This document shows positions 19,801 to 28,366 of a stretch of 64,000 nt of DNA, in pieces (the stretch's first letter is position 1; every line of letters begins with the position of its first letter). The notes beneath the pieces were generated by a model. That model was not told the origin of the DNA. It worked only from the letters and a program-made list of their open reading frames with translations, and searched no databases. A program made the translations under genes and the position numbers. Location: positions 22,991 to 86,990 of the forward strand of contig MPUH01000188.1 in NCBI GenBank assembly GCA_001970955.1. The letters run 5' to 3'. Source of the stretch: Stentor coeruleus. Taxonomy: Eukaryota > Ciliophora > Heterotrichea > Heterotrichida > Stentoridae.

Positions 19801-21446
19801 ACAGTTCCTTGGTTTATAAGATGGAAAAAACTAGTTTGCACTTGGATTCTGACCCATTCTTCAGCAACAAGTGTAAGATCTTTTCTTATAATCTCAGCAG
19901 TTTCTTCATAAATTTGACTTAAAGCCTGTTTTAGTACTTGTAATCTGAAATGGTTCCAGTCACTTTCAATATCATCTTCATCTTGAGTTAAATAATATCC
20001 TTTAACAGCTTCTAAAATACGATCTTCTTTTGTTTCTTTGTCACTGTCCCAAGGAAGTTTGAACTCAACAACAATCAGCCCTTGTTCTTCACATTTTAAC
20101 ACTTCAGCCCACATATCTGCTGTCCATGTTCCAACATATTTGCCTTCAATAAGGTTTTTTACTCTATAATAAGGATGAAAAACATCTAAAACTGTTCGTC
20201 CTTTTTCAGTTGGTGATGTGCAGATTCTAGCATATTTAATATAAAGATCTCTTATATGAGATCGAATTGATGGTAAAGCGGCTAATTCACTTTTCATTAG
20301 AAAACATGCGGAATTTATTACTTGGAGTTCTTCGGTATATGCACTTGATAAGAGTTCAAAAGCTAAATCTTGAGGCTTGGATGATGGTTTTATAGGAATA
20401 TGGACACATGAACTTGTTTTAAGATTTTCTGAGAATTGACTTGGTGTTAAGGCAGCTTTACTTGTGAAGTTTGTGATACTGTTTTTACGAGCTTCTTGAA
20501 GAACACTATAGGATTTTAAGGTGTGTTTACGAGCTGTGTAGATGTAGATGTGCACTTTGAAAAAACTTTCTAGGTCGCTGATATGATAAATGTATTTTAG
20601 AGGATATATCATAAGATCTTTTTCTACCTCAGGGCATGCATTTGTCAACACTTTAACTCCTGGATCTACAGTACGGCCTTTAAGGATCATTTGTCTATAA
20701 GCTTCACTATCTTCGTATAATGTTTTCATAGCTTGCTTTGTCCCATATAAATACCCCCATTCTTTATCCCAAAGGTATAGCTCCCAAAGGTCGCAGTCTA
20801 ATTCAGGCTTGAGGATATTCATTCTGTATCTTGATATAAAGGGGATTTCATATTTTTCTATTCTATAAAAATAAAGAAATTTGCTGATTTTCAACTTTAA
20901 GTTTTCTTGATTAGGGACCTGAGTTTTTAATAAAATTTTGTTGAAAATCCATTCAGTTTCTAGAGACAGTTCGGTTTCTGAAGGGGACTCACGATTTTTG
21001 AAGATGATTTGTAGTCGTTCAGGGATGTCATAGTCACGGATAATCTCGTCTTCGCTTCTTATGAATTTTTCACGTTGTTCCGCGGGCTCGAAGTCGATTT
21101 TCCGGTCTTCTTTGACTGCACTCACTGCGCTCGTGCCAAAAATAGAAGCTGCTAACTGGACATTTTCATTATAAATGACAGGGATTTCTCCTGGCTCTAA
21201 AGACTCATCGCTATCACTTTCATAGACTTTTGGCTTTTTTTCAATGACTTCTTCACTTTTAGACATGCCAAGGTTATCTCTTAAAAGCTCAAGGTCTTCT
21301 TGGTCATTTCTTTTAAGACGAATTCTTCGCTTTTTTGGCAGGACCTCTTCATCAGAAACATGGTCTTCTAAAGGCTCATCAGGGACTACAAAGCCATCTT
21401 GTACATATCCATCTGGCTCACTACTAGAATCAGAATCACTATCCAT
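16215..21446 (-). CDS. SPT6: Spt6-like transcription elongation factor with CCHC knuckles and GW-repeat tail
   Basis: A 1743-residue protein without a visible intron. Layout: acidic N terminus (MDSDSDSSSEPDGY, residues 1-110), helix-turn-helix and YqgF-like core (IVIAANSLQALVLRKN), helix-hairpin-helix PGLGPVKAHGL near 783, S1 domain near 940-1010 and tandem SH2 domains about 1070-1280 (GECIFRPSSRGQDHLT). That is canonical Spt6, the histone chaperone that travels with RNA polymerase II. Beyond the normal end lies an extension: a Trp-containing linker (SWGET, NWGET, SWGDK, about 1325-1410), four CCHC knuckles CX2CX4HX4C at about 1417-1514, an RG-rich patch and a Gly/Ser/Asn tail with 14 tryptophans, mostly GGWGDSGN. 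Such GW/WG repeats bind Argonaute in plant SPT6L and KTF1 and in Tetrahymena Wag1 and CnjB; that role here is inference. It converges on the calpain-like gene, with 59 nt between the stops. Confidence 0.93.
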   Translation of the reverse strand: MDSDSDSSSEPDGYVQDGFVVPDEPLEDHVSDEEVLPKKRRIRLKRNDQEDLELLRDNLGMSKSEEVIEKKPKVYESDSDESLEPGEIPVIYNENVQLAASIFGTSAVSAVKEDRKIDFEPAEQREKFIRSEDEIIRDYDIPERLQIIFKNRESPSETELSLETEWIFNKILLKTQVPNQENLKLKISKFLYFYRIEKYEIPFISRYRMNILKPELDCDLWELYLWDKEWGYLYGTKQAMKTLYEDSEAYRQMILKGRTVDPGVKVLTNACPEVEKDLMIYPLKYIYHISDLESFFKVHIYIYTARKHTLKSYSVLQEARKNSITNFTSKAALTPSQFSENLKTSSCVHIPIKPSSKPQDLAFELLSSAYTEELQVINSACFLMKSELAALPSIRSHIRDLYIKYARICTSPTEKGRTVLDVFHPYYRVKNLIEGKYVGTWTADMWAEVLKCEEQGLIVVEFKLPWDSDKETKEDRILEAVKGYYLTQDEDDIESDWNHFRLQVLKQALSQIYEETAEIIRKDLTLVAEEWVRIQVQTSFFHLINQGTVKKDNGKIMAFVTDPDTQMYGNSYLALVNSFGEVVEVATFNTLTIRKTEGAHDADKARWGKDKSALSKILLQHQPDSIVIAANSLQALVLRKNVMQLVENLQMDNFNETDLDFEVDMSGLLRNLIPVYMMDPQVPKLFASSQRSKRMFTDCKILVRMAISTARMLQNACAETLSLGADPNELQIKYLNLHPLQSLLNESTYLSAIEIVALDYISSSGVAINDVIQRDHLSVLLYFIPGLGPVKAHGLSESLKQKSGGKLTMRAQLVGKRLLGIRVYENAAGFLKIPFEERESDPLDSTRIHPESYELAKVIARSVFSDTHIRDDNLIQEVMSRPQKMHDLDLDKYAEIHMAKTGMNIKEVLESIVAELTSPFFLPEKRYNDIPAEELLYLTTGETRNTLKKGSLVQACVILYDEAKLLIKCRLESGIEALIDTKMVPEKRMEKKEGEKFVKGEVLTARVIEISAKTQNKDVFFKIKLSLLADDIINHGKFIQLALDDAFVMEDADWIEKAVMEDEYKTGQKYVPRVVNHPKFKNIGLRTACEELFNKDIGECIFRPSSRGQDHLTCTWKFYDFIYSHLDVIEEGKPAINMLGVKFRISTDVFDSLQEIIDRYIGPCEKLTKEAVIHPKFKDSISGGAKLIENLLVQEKRARPSSIPYYFTIRPEYPQYLVLYYMPKEEVITEFIKVKPKGFFFHEAYHPNINFLISWFKRHYADRTYKSQLTRSKPPVIDTSNHLCIPGKAPTEETKEETFNDENTKPATMHNLPESTPYNRTPHIGFQEWSGGKDIAKTPRADDWEMSRNYDSWGDKTPAPQTEETKAPANESASWGETANTNSNWGETSAWKATAPVPETNWGEETEKPARGRGGRGGRGCRKCGEDGHMAKDCTSEKPSGGRACFKCGQSGHMSRECPNPSTEKSSGGDRACFKCGQTGHMSRECPNPQADKGSGGGRSCFNCGQSGHMSKECPNPPDENARARRPRGRGRGGRRESGNDDSGGGGGGGWNDSGNSSGGGGWGDSGNSSGGGGWGDSGNSNGGGGGGGWGDSGNNSGGGGSGGGWGDSGNTSSNGGGGGWGDSGNTNSGGGSGGGWGDSANNSSGGGSGGGGWGDSANTSTGGGAGSSTWGDSGTSKPSGGDSWGAPSNNPPPDSNNSWGAPASENKNSGSGWGDSGNSGNTGNSGNSGSSAWGGDGTNSSW

Positions 21447-22839
21447 ATTTATAACCTTATTCGCAATATATTAGGCATTAGGGGGGTTTTAAAAAATATA
21501 TAATTTTATATTGGAAAGGAACTTTTTTTATGTGACTTGGAAATAAACTTTTTTAGTCAGTTTTTTGATTAGAGAATTTGAATTAGAATTATATGTACTG
21601 ATTATTCAATAATTGGATTGTAAATTTTTTTTGTAGATTTAATAATTATATAAAGGAATTTTTATATGATTTATTATAGAGTTATTGTCCTTTAATTAAA
21701 TAAAGAGAGAAAAAAAAACATGCAATTTGTGTCGAGGATGTTATTATATTATTAATAACTTATTAAAATTTTGCCTTTTTATATAAGATTGTATTCATTG
21801 AAATTTTCGTTAAATAAAAATTGTTATAAAGAGATTTACCATCACAATAATATTTAAATTCCCTAAGTCTTATAAAACTTATCTATATTTCTTTTTTAAA
21901 CACTCAATTCTCAAAATCCTTTAAATTAATACTAATCATCACTGTATTTAGTTTCACATCACTTATAAAACTCACATTCCTAAATGAAACTAAATAGTTA
22001 TTTATTGTATAAACAATTTAAACGTAGTAACAACTATCAAAAAGCAGGCAATTAAGTCCAAATATGTACTAGAATAAACATAAACGTGAGCTTTATCCAT
22101 AATTATAAACTTATCCAAATCTAAAATTATCATTTGGGCATTTTTTCTGCTTTTGTTCAATGATTCATGCATAAATACAATCATAATAAAACAAATGCCC
22201 ACATGGCATTAGTCTGTATTTTTTATCTTTTTCGAAATTTTCTAAACAAATTATACAAACCCCTTCACCATAGTATTTTTTTTATCAAAAGCAACTTCGA
22301 CAACGATTCTATTAAAATTGTCTTTGCTTATTATTAAAATTTTATATTTTTGAGAGTTTTTCTCCATTGATATCAGTATATTGATATAATTCTCTACGAT
22401 TGTTTTCTAGAGCTTCATCTGTTATGAAAATGCTAAGATTTCTTAGATAGTTTACTCGAAGGCTATTGTAAGATGGGATACGTCTATGAGATAAGGCGAT
22501 ATGAGATTTTTTGTATCGAGTTGGCACCCTAAATAGATGTTATCAGGTACAGAAAAAGATGAGTAAAAGGCAAGTAAAAATTAAGTCAACTATAAAACCA
22601 ATTTATTTGGCGCTTGAAGTTAGAGGTAGTAGAATATGGGGATCATGAAAGAAAATTTTATAGATTCAGAATTATTTATAAATAAACTAGAATTTAGATT
22701 TATTCTTCCTTCTCTGAATAGTTTATGATTAATTATTCGAATTACTTATCTAAAATACATATTTTTATGGATTAATTAGTAAATCAATAACACAAAATCT
22801 ATAAAATAATATACTAATATATTAACGTGTTTATAAAAT
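21447..22839. other. Long AT-rich intergenic region with a decayed gene inside
   Basis: It separates the divergent Spt6 start from the next plus-strand gene. The flanks (21447-22104, 22528-22839) show only AT-rich sequence with homopolymer runs. The centre holds the RING relic listed separately. Confidence 0.6.
22105..22527 (-). pseudogene. Decayed RING-H2 zinc-finger gene
   Basis: On the minus strand a clear RING-H2 pattern can be read: CIICLENF, then MPCGHLFYYDC, then KKCPND, with spacing C-x2-C-x14-C-x-H-x2-[Y]-x2-C-x(12)-C-P. It is broken. The second His is Tyr, the position where RING-H2 proteins have Trp is TGA (minus strand, 22165-22167), another TAA follows the last cysteine, and the upstream frame must shift at an A8 run near 22280. 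A further open piece upstream (22342-22527) may be the same gene's earlier part. No start codon leads into the finger. I read it as a gene relic; an alternative is two short unrelated frames. Confidence 0.5.
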
Positions 22840-23352
22840 ATGAGTTTAGTACATAAATTCTCATTAAGTTTTTTAAACTCAATTGCAAAAAGAGTCTTAC
22901 TAAAAGCTCTGATATACTGGAAAGCAACCTGTATCACCAAAAGTACTGTGCGTGTAGTAAAAAAACTACAAAATCTTGGAAGGTCTCAGGGTAACAAAAG
23001 TATTGATAATCCTATACTAAAAGTTTTAAGAAGCTATAATGATGCTTCTAATGATAAAAAAGAAGAAGAATTTCTCATCCCAGTTCTCTATAAAACTTCC
23101 AACCAAAACGCAAAGTCTCATAAACCCATTCGCAAATCCACATCTTTTTTCGACGAAATCAAAGCTTCTCTTCAAACAAAAGCCCAAAACACTGGCATGA
23201 ACAAAACTCCAGACCGGCTTCCACCAAGACCTACCAGGCATACAGATCCCAAAGAAACTTCTGATCGTCAAAAAACCCCAATTCGAGTATTTTCAAATAA
23301 AAACATAACTGATCTAGAAAGCCTAGCAGTTGTATCAACCAAGTTTACATAA
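22840..23352 (+). CDS. Small basic hypothetical protein
   Basis: I do not recognise this 170-residue protein. The first 40 residues are hydrophobic to amphipathic (SLVHKFSLSFLNSIAKRVLL). The remainder is basic, Lys/Ser/Thr/Pro-rich and probably disordered, ending with a short hydrophobic patch. Frame length, ATG context after an AT-rich region and codon use like its neighbours support it as coding. It lies tail to tail with the EF-hand-like gene, 32 nt between stops. Confidence 0.6.
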   Translation: MSLVHKFSLSFLNSIAKRVLLKALIYWKATCITKSTVRVVKKLQNLGRSQGNKSIDNPILKVLRSYNDASNDKKEEEFLIPVLYKTSNQNAKSHKPIRKSTSFFDEIKASLQTKAQNTGMNKTPDRLPPRPTRHTDPKETSDRQKTPIRVFSNKNITDLESLAVVSTKFT

Positions 23353-23384
23353 TCCTCTTAATAGTATAATTACATAACTTCAAA

Positions 23385-24086
23385 CTATTCAAGCAAGGCT
23401 AATCGAATAAGATAACTCCAAAGCAGCGCCTGCAAAAAAGGTTCCTCATTCACTCTCGTTATAAAATCCGATCTTGATATATGCCGACTTTCTCGCATAA
23501 GAACATTAGTTAATCTACCAATAAGTTGATTTTCTTTTCTCAACATAACAATCAAGTGTTTTTTAACTTTTACACTTGATAAGCCTTTGTCTTGAGATTC
23601 ATCCTCATCATTAACCGCAATCATCGGGATGACTTTTACTGAAAAAAATATAATCTCGCTTATCATATTTTGAACCTCATTATTATCTAACTTATCTTGT
23701 TTAGTTTTATCATAAAGTTCAAAAAGTACTCGGGACTTTTCAATAGAATTCCCTGGGGATAAAAGTAAGGCACTTAATAAAATAGTATGATACGAGTATA
23801 GTCTTTTTGGATTTTGAAGGGCTTTAATAAATTTGTATTCATAACAATCTGGATCTTTGAGTGATTGTTCAGAAAAACCTAAGTTTAATAATAAACTATC
23901 GAGAAGAGGCTTATGCCAATGCTCTTTATTTTTATGAGGAGAAAAGACTTGGATGATTTTTGATATGTGGGTGTTAGTGAAAGGGATAGATTTTTCACAT
24001 TCTTTAATGAGTTCTTCTTCTTCTGAGACTATTAGTTGTGATGTACCAGATACTTTGCCTGTGGTTTTTTCGTTACAGCAGCCCAT
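23385..24086 (-). CDS. EF-hand-like protein with MGCC lipidation-type N terminus (paralogue 1)
   Basis: A 233-residue helical protein. It starts MGCCNEK, a candidate for Gly2 myristoylation with Cys3/Cys4 palmitoylation. Around residues 117-140 an EF-hand-like helix-loop-helix reads VLFELYDKTKQDKLDNNEVQ; the loop keeps several oxygen ligands (D, K-Q-D, D-N-N-E) but is not a textbook EF loop. The rest is helical. The size, N terminus and position of the EF-like loop match the next minus-strand gene, so the two are taken as tandem paralogues. A membrane-tethered, possibly Ca2+-sensing protein is plausible; no function is shown. Confidence 0.7.
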   Translation of the reverse strand: MGCCNEKTTGKVSGTSQLIVSEEEELIKECEKSIPFTNTHISKIIQVFSPHKNKEHWHKPLLDSLLLNLGFSEQSLKDPDCYEYKFIKALQNPKRLYSYHTILLSALLLSPGNSIEKSRVLFELYDKTKQDKLDNNEVQNMISEIIFFSVKVIPMIAVNDEDESQDKGLSSVKVKKHLIVMLRKENQLIGRLTNVLMRESRHISRSDFITRVNEEPFLQALLWSYLIRLALLE

Positions 24087-24571
24087 TTTTATTATGAGTT
24101 TGTGAGAGATGGAAGATTTAGGTTTTTTGTTGGATTTTGATTTTAAAGGTATTTGTAAAATAAAATTATTATTGAGGTTTTTGAAGGGAGATAGAGGAAA
24201 TTGGAAATAAGATTTTAATGAAAATATGAGATTTTGCTGAGTGTGATAAAAAAAATATGTTTTAATGTATGATGTTGATTTTGATAAATAATTTTTATCT
24301 TCTTGTAAAAAGTTCTTGGCTGGTTTTTGGTTTATTTAACAAATTATTTTATATGTTTAAGCTTTGATATCAAGAAACTCAATGTAATATTATTATATTA
24401 AAAATAGTATATAATCGTAATTTGAATCATAAAAATATTATATAATCATGCATGCCATCATTAAAATCAGCGCCTTTACCATTTAATTTAAAACTAATAT
24501 TATCTTTTACAATAAAAATACTTATTAAAACATAAATATTTTGCCCAAGTAAAATAATTTAATTATAAGTC
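24087..24571. other. AT-rich intergenic region
   Basis: Spacer between the two EF-hand-like paralogues. The half next to the 24086 start is G-containing and C-poor on the + strand. The half next to the 24572 stop is C-containing and G-poor. No gene or repeat seen. Confidence 0.6.
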
Positions 24572-25342
24572 TCAAGCCACAATAGAGCAACTTAAACTTC
24601 TTCTAGTTTTATTTCTGTTGCTTTCAATCATATCAAAAATCTCAGATTTTTCATTCATTTCAATTGAATTAATTCTGTTTATGATAATTTTTGCAGGTCT
24701 CTCAATCTTAGAGAAAGTTTCAAAAGCATATTTCCTCATACTTGAAGAATGTAAAAGACAGCGTACAGCTTCGATTTTAAAAGCTTTGTAAAACTCCTTT
24801 TCGGTTATATAAGTATGATTGTCTAATAAAAGATTAGTAAAGTAATTTATCAAAACTCTTTCGACTTGACTTATTTTTGAAGCATATTCTATAAGTTCTT
24901 TATTGCTAGGATCAATTGATATCGCATAACCAGGAATAATCCTACATGAAACAGTTAAAACATCCCCTATAAGTGTCTCAATTTCATTCTTATCAAGCGT
25001 TTGTGATATGTCACCATCATAATTCTTAAATAAAAGTGAAGCTTTAACTTCATCTGATCCTTTCCCAAGAATAATTCCTACACAATTAAGTCTTCTTGTA
25101 TAAAACAGTTCTCCATCTGAAAACCTTGCAAAAAAAATATCCATGTCTTTGTAGTTAAATAATAGCTTTTTACATGCTTTTTTTAACTGCGGTTCAGACA
25201 TTTTGCACAAATTAGAATAGCGATAAAGTATTCTGTCTACCTCAACGCTTGTGAATTTTGAAAACCCAAGACCTTTTTCTAAAGGTGAGAGGATTGATTC
25301 TTCAATTGTTAGGTTTGATCTTCTGCATATTGCACAGCCCAT
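24572..25342 (-). CDS. EF-hand-like protein with MGC lipidation-type N terminus (paralogue 2)
   Basis: A 256-residue protein that begins MGCAICRRSNL, again a myristoylation/palmitoylation-type N terminus. In the middle (residues about 105-130) is the segment SLLFKNYDGDISQTLDKNEIETLIG, which aligns with the EF-like stretch of the upstream paralogue and has a better set of acidic residues (D-x-D, D-K-N-E). The flanking parts are helical. The two genes are on the same strand, 485 nt apart. This paralogue has a basic, Ser-rich tail that the other lacks. Function unknown; a small lineage-specific family is inferred. Confidence 0.7.
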   Translation of the reverse strand: MGCAICRRSNLTIEESILSPLEKGLGFSKFTSVEVDRILYRYSNLCKMSEPQLKKACKKLLFNYKDMDIFFARFSDGELFYTRRLNCVGIILGKGSDEVKASLLFKNYDGDISQTLDKNEIETLIGDVLTVSCRIIPGYAISIDPSNKELIEYASKISQVERVLINYFTNLLLDNHTYITEKEFYKAFKIEAVRCLLHSSSMRKYAFETFSKIERPAKIIINRINSIEMNEKSEIFDMIESNRNKTRRSLSCSIVA

Positions 25343-25801
25343 TAATTATTATTATATTCTTTTTATTGAATTATATGACATATTGTCTTAGATGCTTTTT
25401 TGATTATGAAAATATGATACTATTATGCTCAGTATTTATATTATAAGTTACTAATCTCGTTTTTAGTTTCGTAAGATTTTGAATAAGAATTATGCAATGC
25501 TCGAGAGTAAGGAGAAAATCAATTTTTTTTTTATGACCTTTATATATAAAAGCAATACCATTTGATTCACAAATTCTGTTTCTAAAGAGCCATTAAGTTT
25601 AAAATATATATTATTACATGAAATCAATGTTTAAACTTTTTAAACTAAAGTTTGTGTTTAAATTATCTAGGAACACGAAATTTTGTATGTTTTTTTTTTT
25701 ACTTTGAGATAAAAAAAATCAAATAACAAATACTCTACACCTAAACTTTTAATAAAATATACCCTAATCTTAACTTTATTTCAATTATCTAATCTTAATA
25801 A
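25343..25801. other. AT-rich intergenic region
   Basis: Spacer between two minus-strand genes with T-runs and A-runs. Nothing else seen. Confidence 0.6.
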
Positions 25802-26782
25802 TTATCTTTCCTCACTAACATCAGCCCTTCTAGAACTTTCTGCCTCAAATGACTGAACAAGTTCTACAGCACCTTTCTCCAACATCTGCATGCAATTAAC
25901 ACACTTTAACTCTGACCCCATTTGACATAAGGCGCAAATCTCTGCATTACAGCATTTTTTCGGGATAAAAAATATTTTTTCAAAATGACTATTACACTTA
26001 CTGCATCTAGAATACAAAGTTCTATCAATTTTATCCCTATCAATGTTATTAATCCTCATACAGCAAGTCTGACATTTCCCTGTTTCCTCAGCTTTTTGCA
26101 AACAATAATAACAATGCAAATGGTCTCGGCATAAAAAAGTTAAAAAATCTCCATTGTAATAAACTGTTTTTTCACAAGAAGTACAAAGCCCTTTGATATT
26201 TTCACTTATTTCATATCCTTCTTGGGTTATATCTTTACACCAAGTTCTAGTTCTTCCCATTATTCCTATACATTCAGAACAATATTTATGTCCAGGACAA
26301 ATTCCTTCAACTTTATATGCAGATGATTTTTGGTTCTTGCATTTGGAACATATAAAATCATTACCTAATCGAATACGTTCAGATTTTATCTTTTTTTCCA
26401 TATCAATCCAGTTTTTACCAAAAATAATCTTAGAATCTTCTAATGAATGAAGCCTTTGACATTCTGGGCATTCAAAAAAATTATTTTGTTTTAAAGTTTC
26501 GATAAGATGAGGTTGGATTTTGACTTTGAAACAGTTCTTGCATATGTAATGAAAACAGTTAAGCTTGAAGCAGTCTTTTTTAGTGTGGCATATGGTACAA
26601 TTGAGAAGTTTAGAAATCTTTGCAAAATCTCCATTTTTGTCGAAGGAGCGAGAGGCTGAGGCTGAAAGTGCGGAAAAGCTGTCTAATATTTCCCGAGAAA
26701 GTTCTTGAGATTTCCCTGGGACAAACAAATTCTCAATTGCTCCTATTAAATATTTAAGTTCCTGAGATCCAATATCTCCCAT
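25802..26782 (-). CDS. Cys-rich RING-type zinc-finger protein
   Basis: A 326-residue protein with about 35 Cys/His in pairs. The first cluster, from about residue 55, is RING-like: CTICHTKKDCFKLNCFHYIC, then CKNCF, then a CPEC pair further on. Additional CxxC pairs follow (CSKC, CPGHKYCSEC, CTSC, CRDHLHCYYC, CQTCC, CSKCN, CALC, CVNC), suggesting successive zinc-binding modules as in RING-in-between-RING or a related multi-zinc protein. An E3 ubiquitin ligase is plausible, but the later modules do not match IBR spacing clearly by eye. No membrane segment. Confidence 0.75.
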   Translation of the reverse strand: MGDIGSQELKYLIGAIENLFVPGKSQELSREILDSFSALSASASRSFDKNGDFAKISKLLNCTICHTKKDCFKLNCFHYICKNCFKVKIQPHLIETLKQNNFFECPECQRLHSLEDSKIIFGKNWIDMEKKIKSERIRLGNDFICSKCKNQKSSAYKVEGICPGHKYCSECIGIMGRTRTWCKDITQEGYEISENIKGLCTSCEKTVYYNGDFLTFLCRDHLHCYYCLQKAEETGKCQTCCMRINNIDRDKIDRTLYSRCSKCNSHFEKIFFIPKKCCNAEICALCQMGSELKCVNCMQMLEKGAVELVQSFEAESSRRADVSEER

Positions 26783-26831
26783 GATTTAATAAATAATATA
26801 GACACTTGTTATTTAATCACTCTATATTTAT

Positions 26832-28337
26832 TTATCCTAAATTTTCTGATTTTACCAAATCACAATCCCAAATGTTTCCTTTAAACAAATTTTCCAAACT
26901 CACCATCCGATTTTTCAGCCTAAAATACCCAACTTCAAAAAGCCTAGTAATTGCCTTTTGTATCTCAGCTAGTTTTTCTAAAAAATTATTGTTTATATCT
27001 GTATCATCAGCATTAATACCATAATTACCTTGGTTATCTAGTGTTTTATTATAAGAACCATTGAAACTCATAATTTTTTCATCAAATACATTCTTATAAA
27101 ACAAAGAAAATAAGTCTTTAAATGTATCAACTCTATCAAAATCATTATTCATTAATAGTTTTATTAATAATTCATGATATTTTGAGTCTTCGCCATAAGC
27201 ATATGAGTGCTTTTTAGATAATAATTTAAGGTAATTTTTCTTTTTATTAAGTATTTTATAGGCAGTTGTATTGATTGTAAGTGAAGAGCTTTTGGGTCCT
27301 TGTTTAGGCATTGCAGGAAATGTTTTTATCATAGAAGCTGGGGTTGTTAATGAAGGTGAATATATATTGGATTGCGAGTTTGGTTTAAGAGGTAAAAAAT
27401 TCTGACTAGATTTGCTGTTTGGAAAGTTGATTGTCTTGTTAGGGTTAAACACTTGAGGGTTTGGACTTTCTATATTGTTGAATTGAGGTGTTTTTCCTAA
27501 TGCTTGATAATCAGGATGATAAAATTCTGATATTGTCCCTTGAGATAGGTTTTTTGGGTATTCAGGAACTTTATTACTTGCTAATCCATGCTCAGATATT
27601 TTTTTGGGCATTTGCATATTTTCTTGAGATATCTGAGGTATTGCAGCAAAAGAGCTAAATTGAGGCTTAGCGACCGGAATCGTTCTCTCACAAAACTTCA
27701 CAAATCTAGGAGGATTATAATTTGCTTGTGTCCCTGGGTAATAAGATGTAGGCTGTACTAAAGACTTTTCCTTGTCGCTATCCATAGCATCCAATTCTGA
27801 CACATACTTTTTAGTCAAATATTGATCATTAATATAAGCTGGAAACTTGACCGGCAACTTATTTCTATCTTTATTTTGAAAATGCATTAAGCTAAAATTA
27901 TCTTTTGGACTAAGTTTATCTTGAACTTCATATCTTAATGGTGGCCTAGGTTGATTTTGTACTTCTCTTGGTTTGTAAAATCCAAATGTATTTTTATTTT
28001 CAAAATTTACAACTTTTTGTGAATGACAAGATGATATTTCAATCCCATCAAAAATTTCATAAAGCTTGCTTGGTTTTGATCTAAAAACTCTAATATTTGG
28101 AAAAGTTTCTATAATAGCTCCAATAAAAATGCCTCTTTCAAGATCACAAGAAATTCGGAAATATTTATTTTTTCCAGTAGCCTCAAGTGCTTCATTTAAC
28201 TTTTCACAATATTTAAACTTGTATTTTGCAGCATCTGATAAAAAGCTCGTTTTGCTAATGAGAAGAATAGCATCAGCAAACTTAAGGACTTCATCAGAAA
28301 CTACTTCTTCATACAAATCAATTAAAAACTTGACCAT
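26832..28337 (-). CDS. Unknown protein with Pro/Asn/Gln-rich middle
   Basis: I do not recognise this 501-residue protein. Residues 1-110 look folded (alternating hydrophobic helices and strands, FADAILLISK, GIFIGAIIETFPNIRVF). Residues 115-350 are low-complexity, rich in Pro, Asn, Gln, Ser and Tyr and probably disordered. The last 120 residues are helical (KILNKKKNYLKLLSKKH, ELLIKLLMNN, FLEKLAEIQKAITRLFEVG). It sits 29 nt downstream of the BET-type gene on the same strand and 49 nt upstream of the Cys-rich gene. The three minus-strand genes are close but no shared function is visible. Confidence 0.65.
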   Translation of the reverse strand: MVKFLIDLYEEVVSDEVLKFADAILLISKTSFLSDAAKYKFKYCEKLNEALEATGKNKYFRISCDLERGIFIGAIIETFPNIRVFRSKPSKLYEIFDGIEISSCHSQKVVNFENKNTFGFYKPREVQNQPRPPLRYEVQDKLSPKDNFSLMHFQNKDRNKLPVKFPAYINDQYLTKKYVSELDAMDSDKEKSLVQPTSYYPGTQANYNPPRFVKFCERTIPVAKPQFSSFAAIPQISQENMQMPKKISEHGLASNKVPEYPKNLSQGTISEFYHPDYQALGKTPQFNNIESPNPQVFNPNKTINFPNSKSSQNFLPLKPNSQSNIYSPSLTTPASMIKTFPAMPKQGPKSSSLTINTTAYKILNKKKNYLKLLSKKHSYAYGEDSKYHELLIKLLMNNDFDRVDTFKDLFSLFYKNVFDEKIMSFNGSYNKTLDNQGNYGINADDTDINNNFLEKLAEIQKAITRLFEVGYFRLKNRMVSLENLFKGNIWDCDLVKSENLG

Positions 28338-28366
28338 TTTATAATCCTATCTTTATTCCATAAACA

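Noticed and set aside
22242-22256. Possible 15-nt intron (minus strand GTATAATTTGTTTAG)
   Set aside because: It has the right size and ends but lies over the first two Cys of the RING motif, and removing it leads to a stop within about a dozen codons, so it is probably coincidence.
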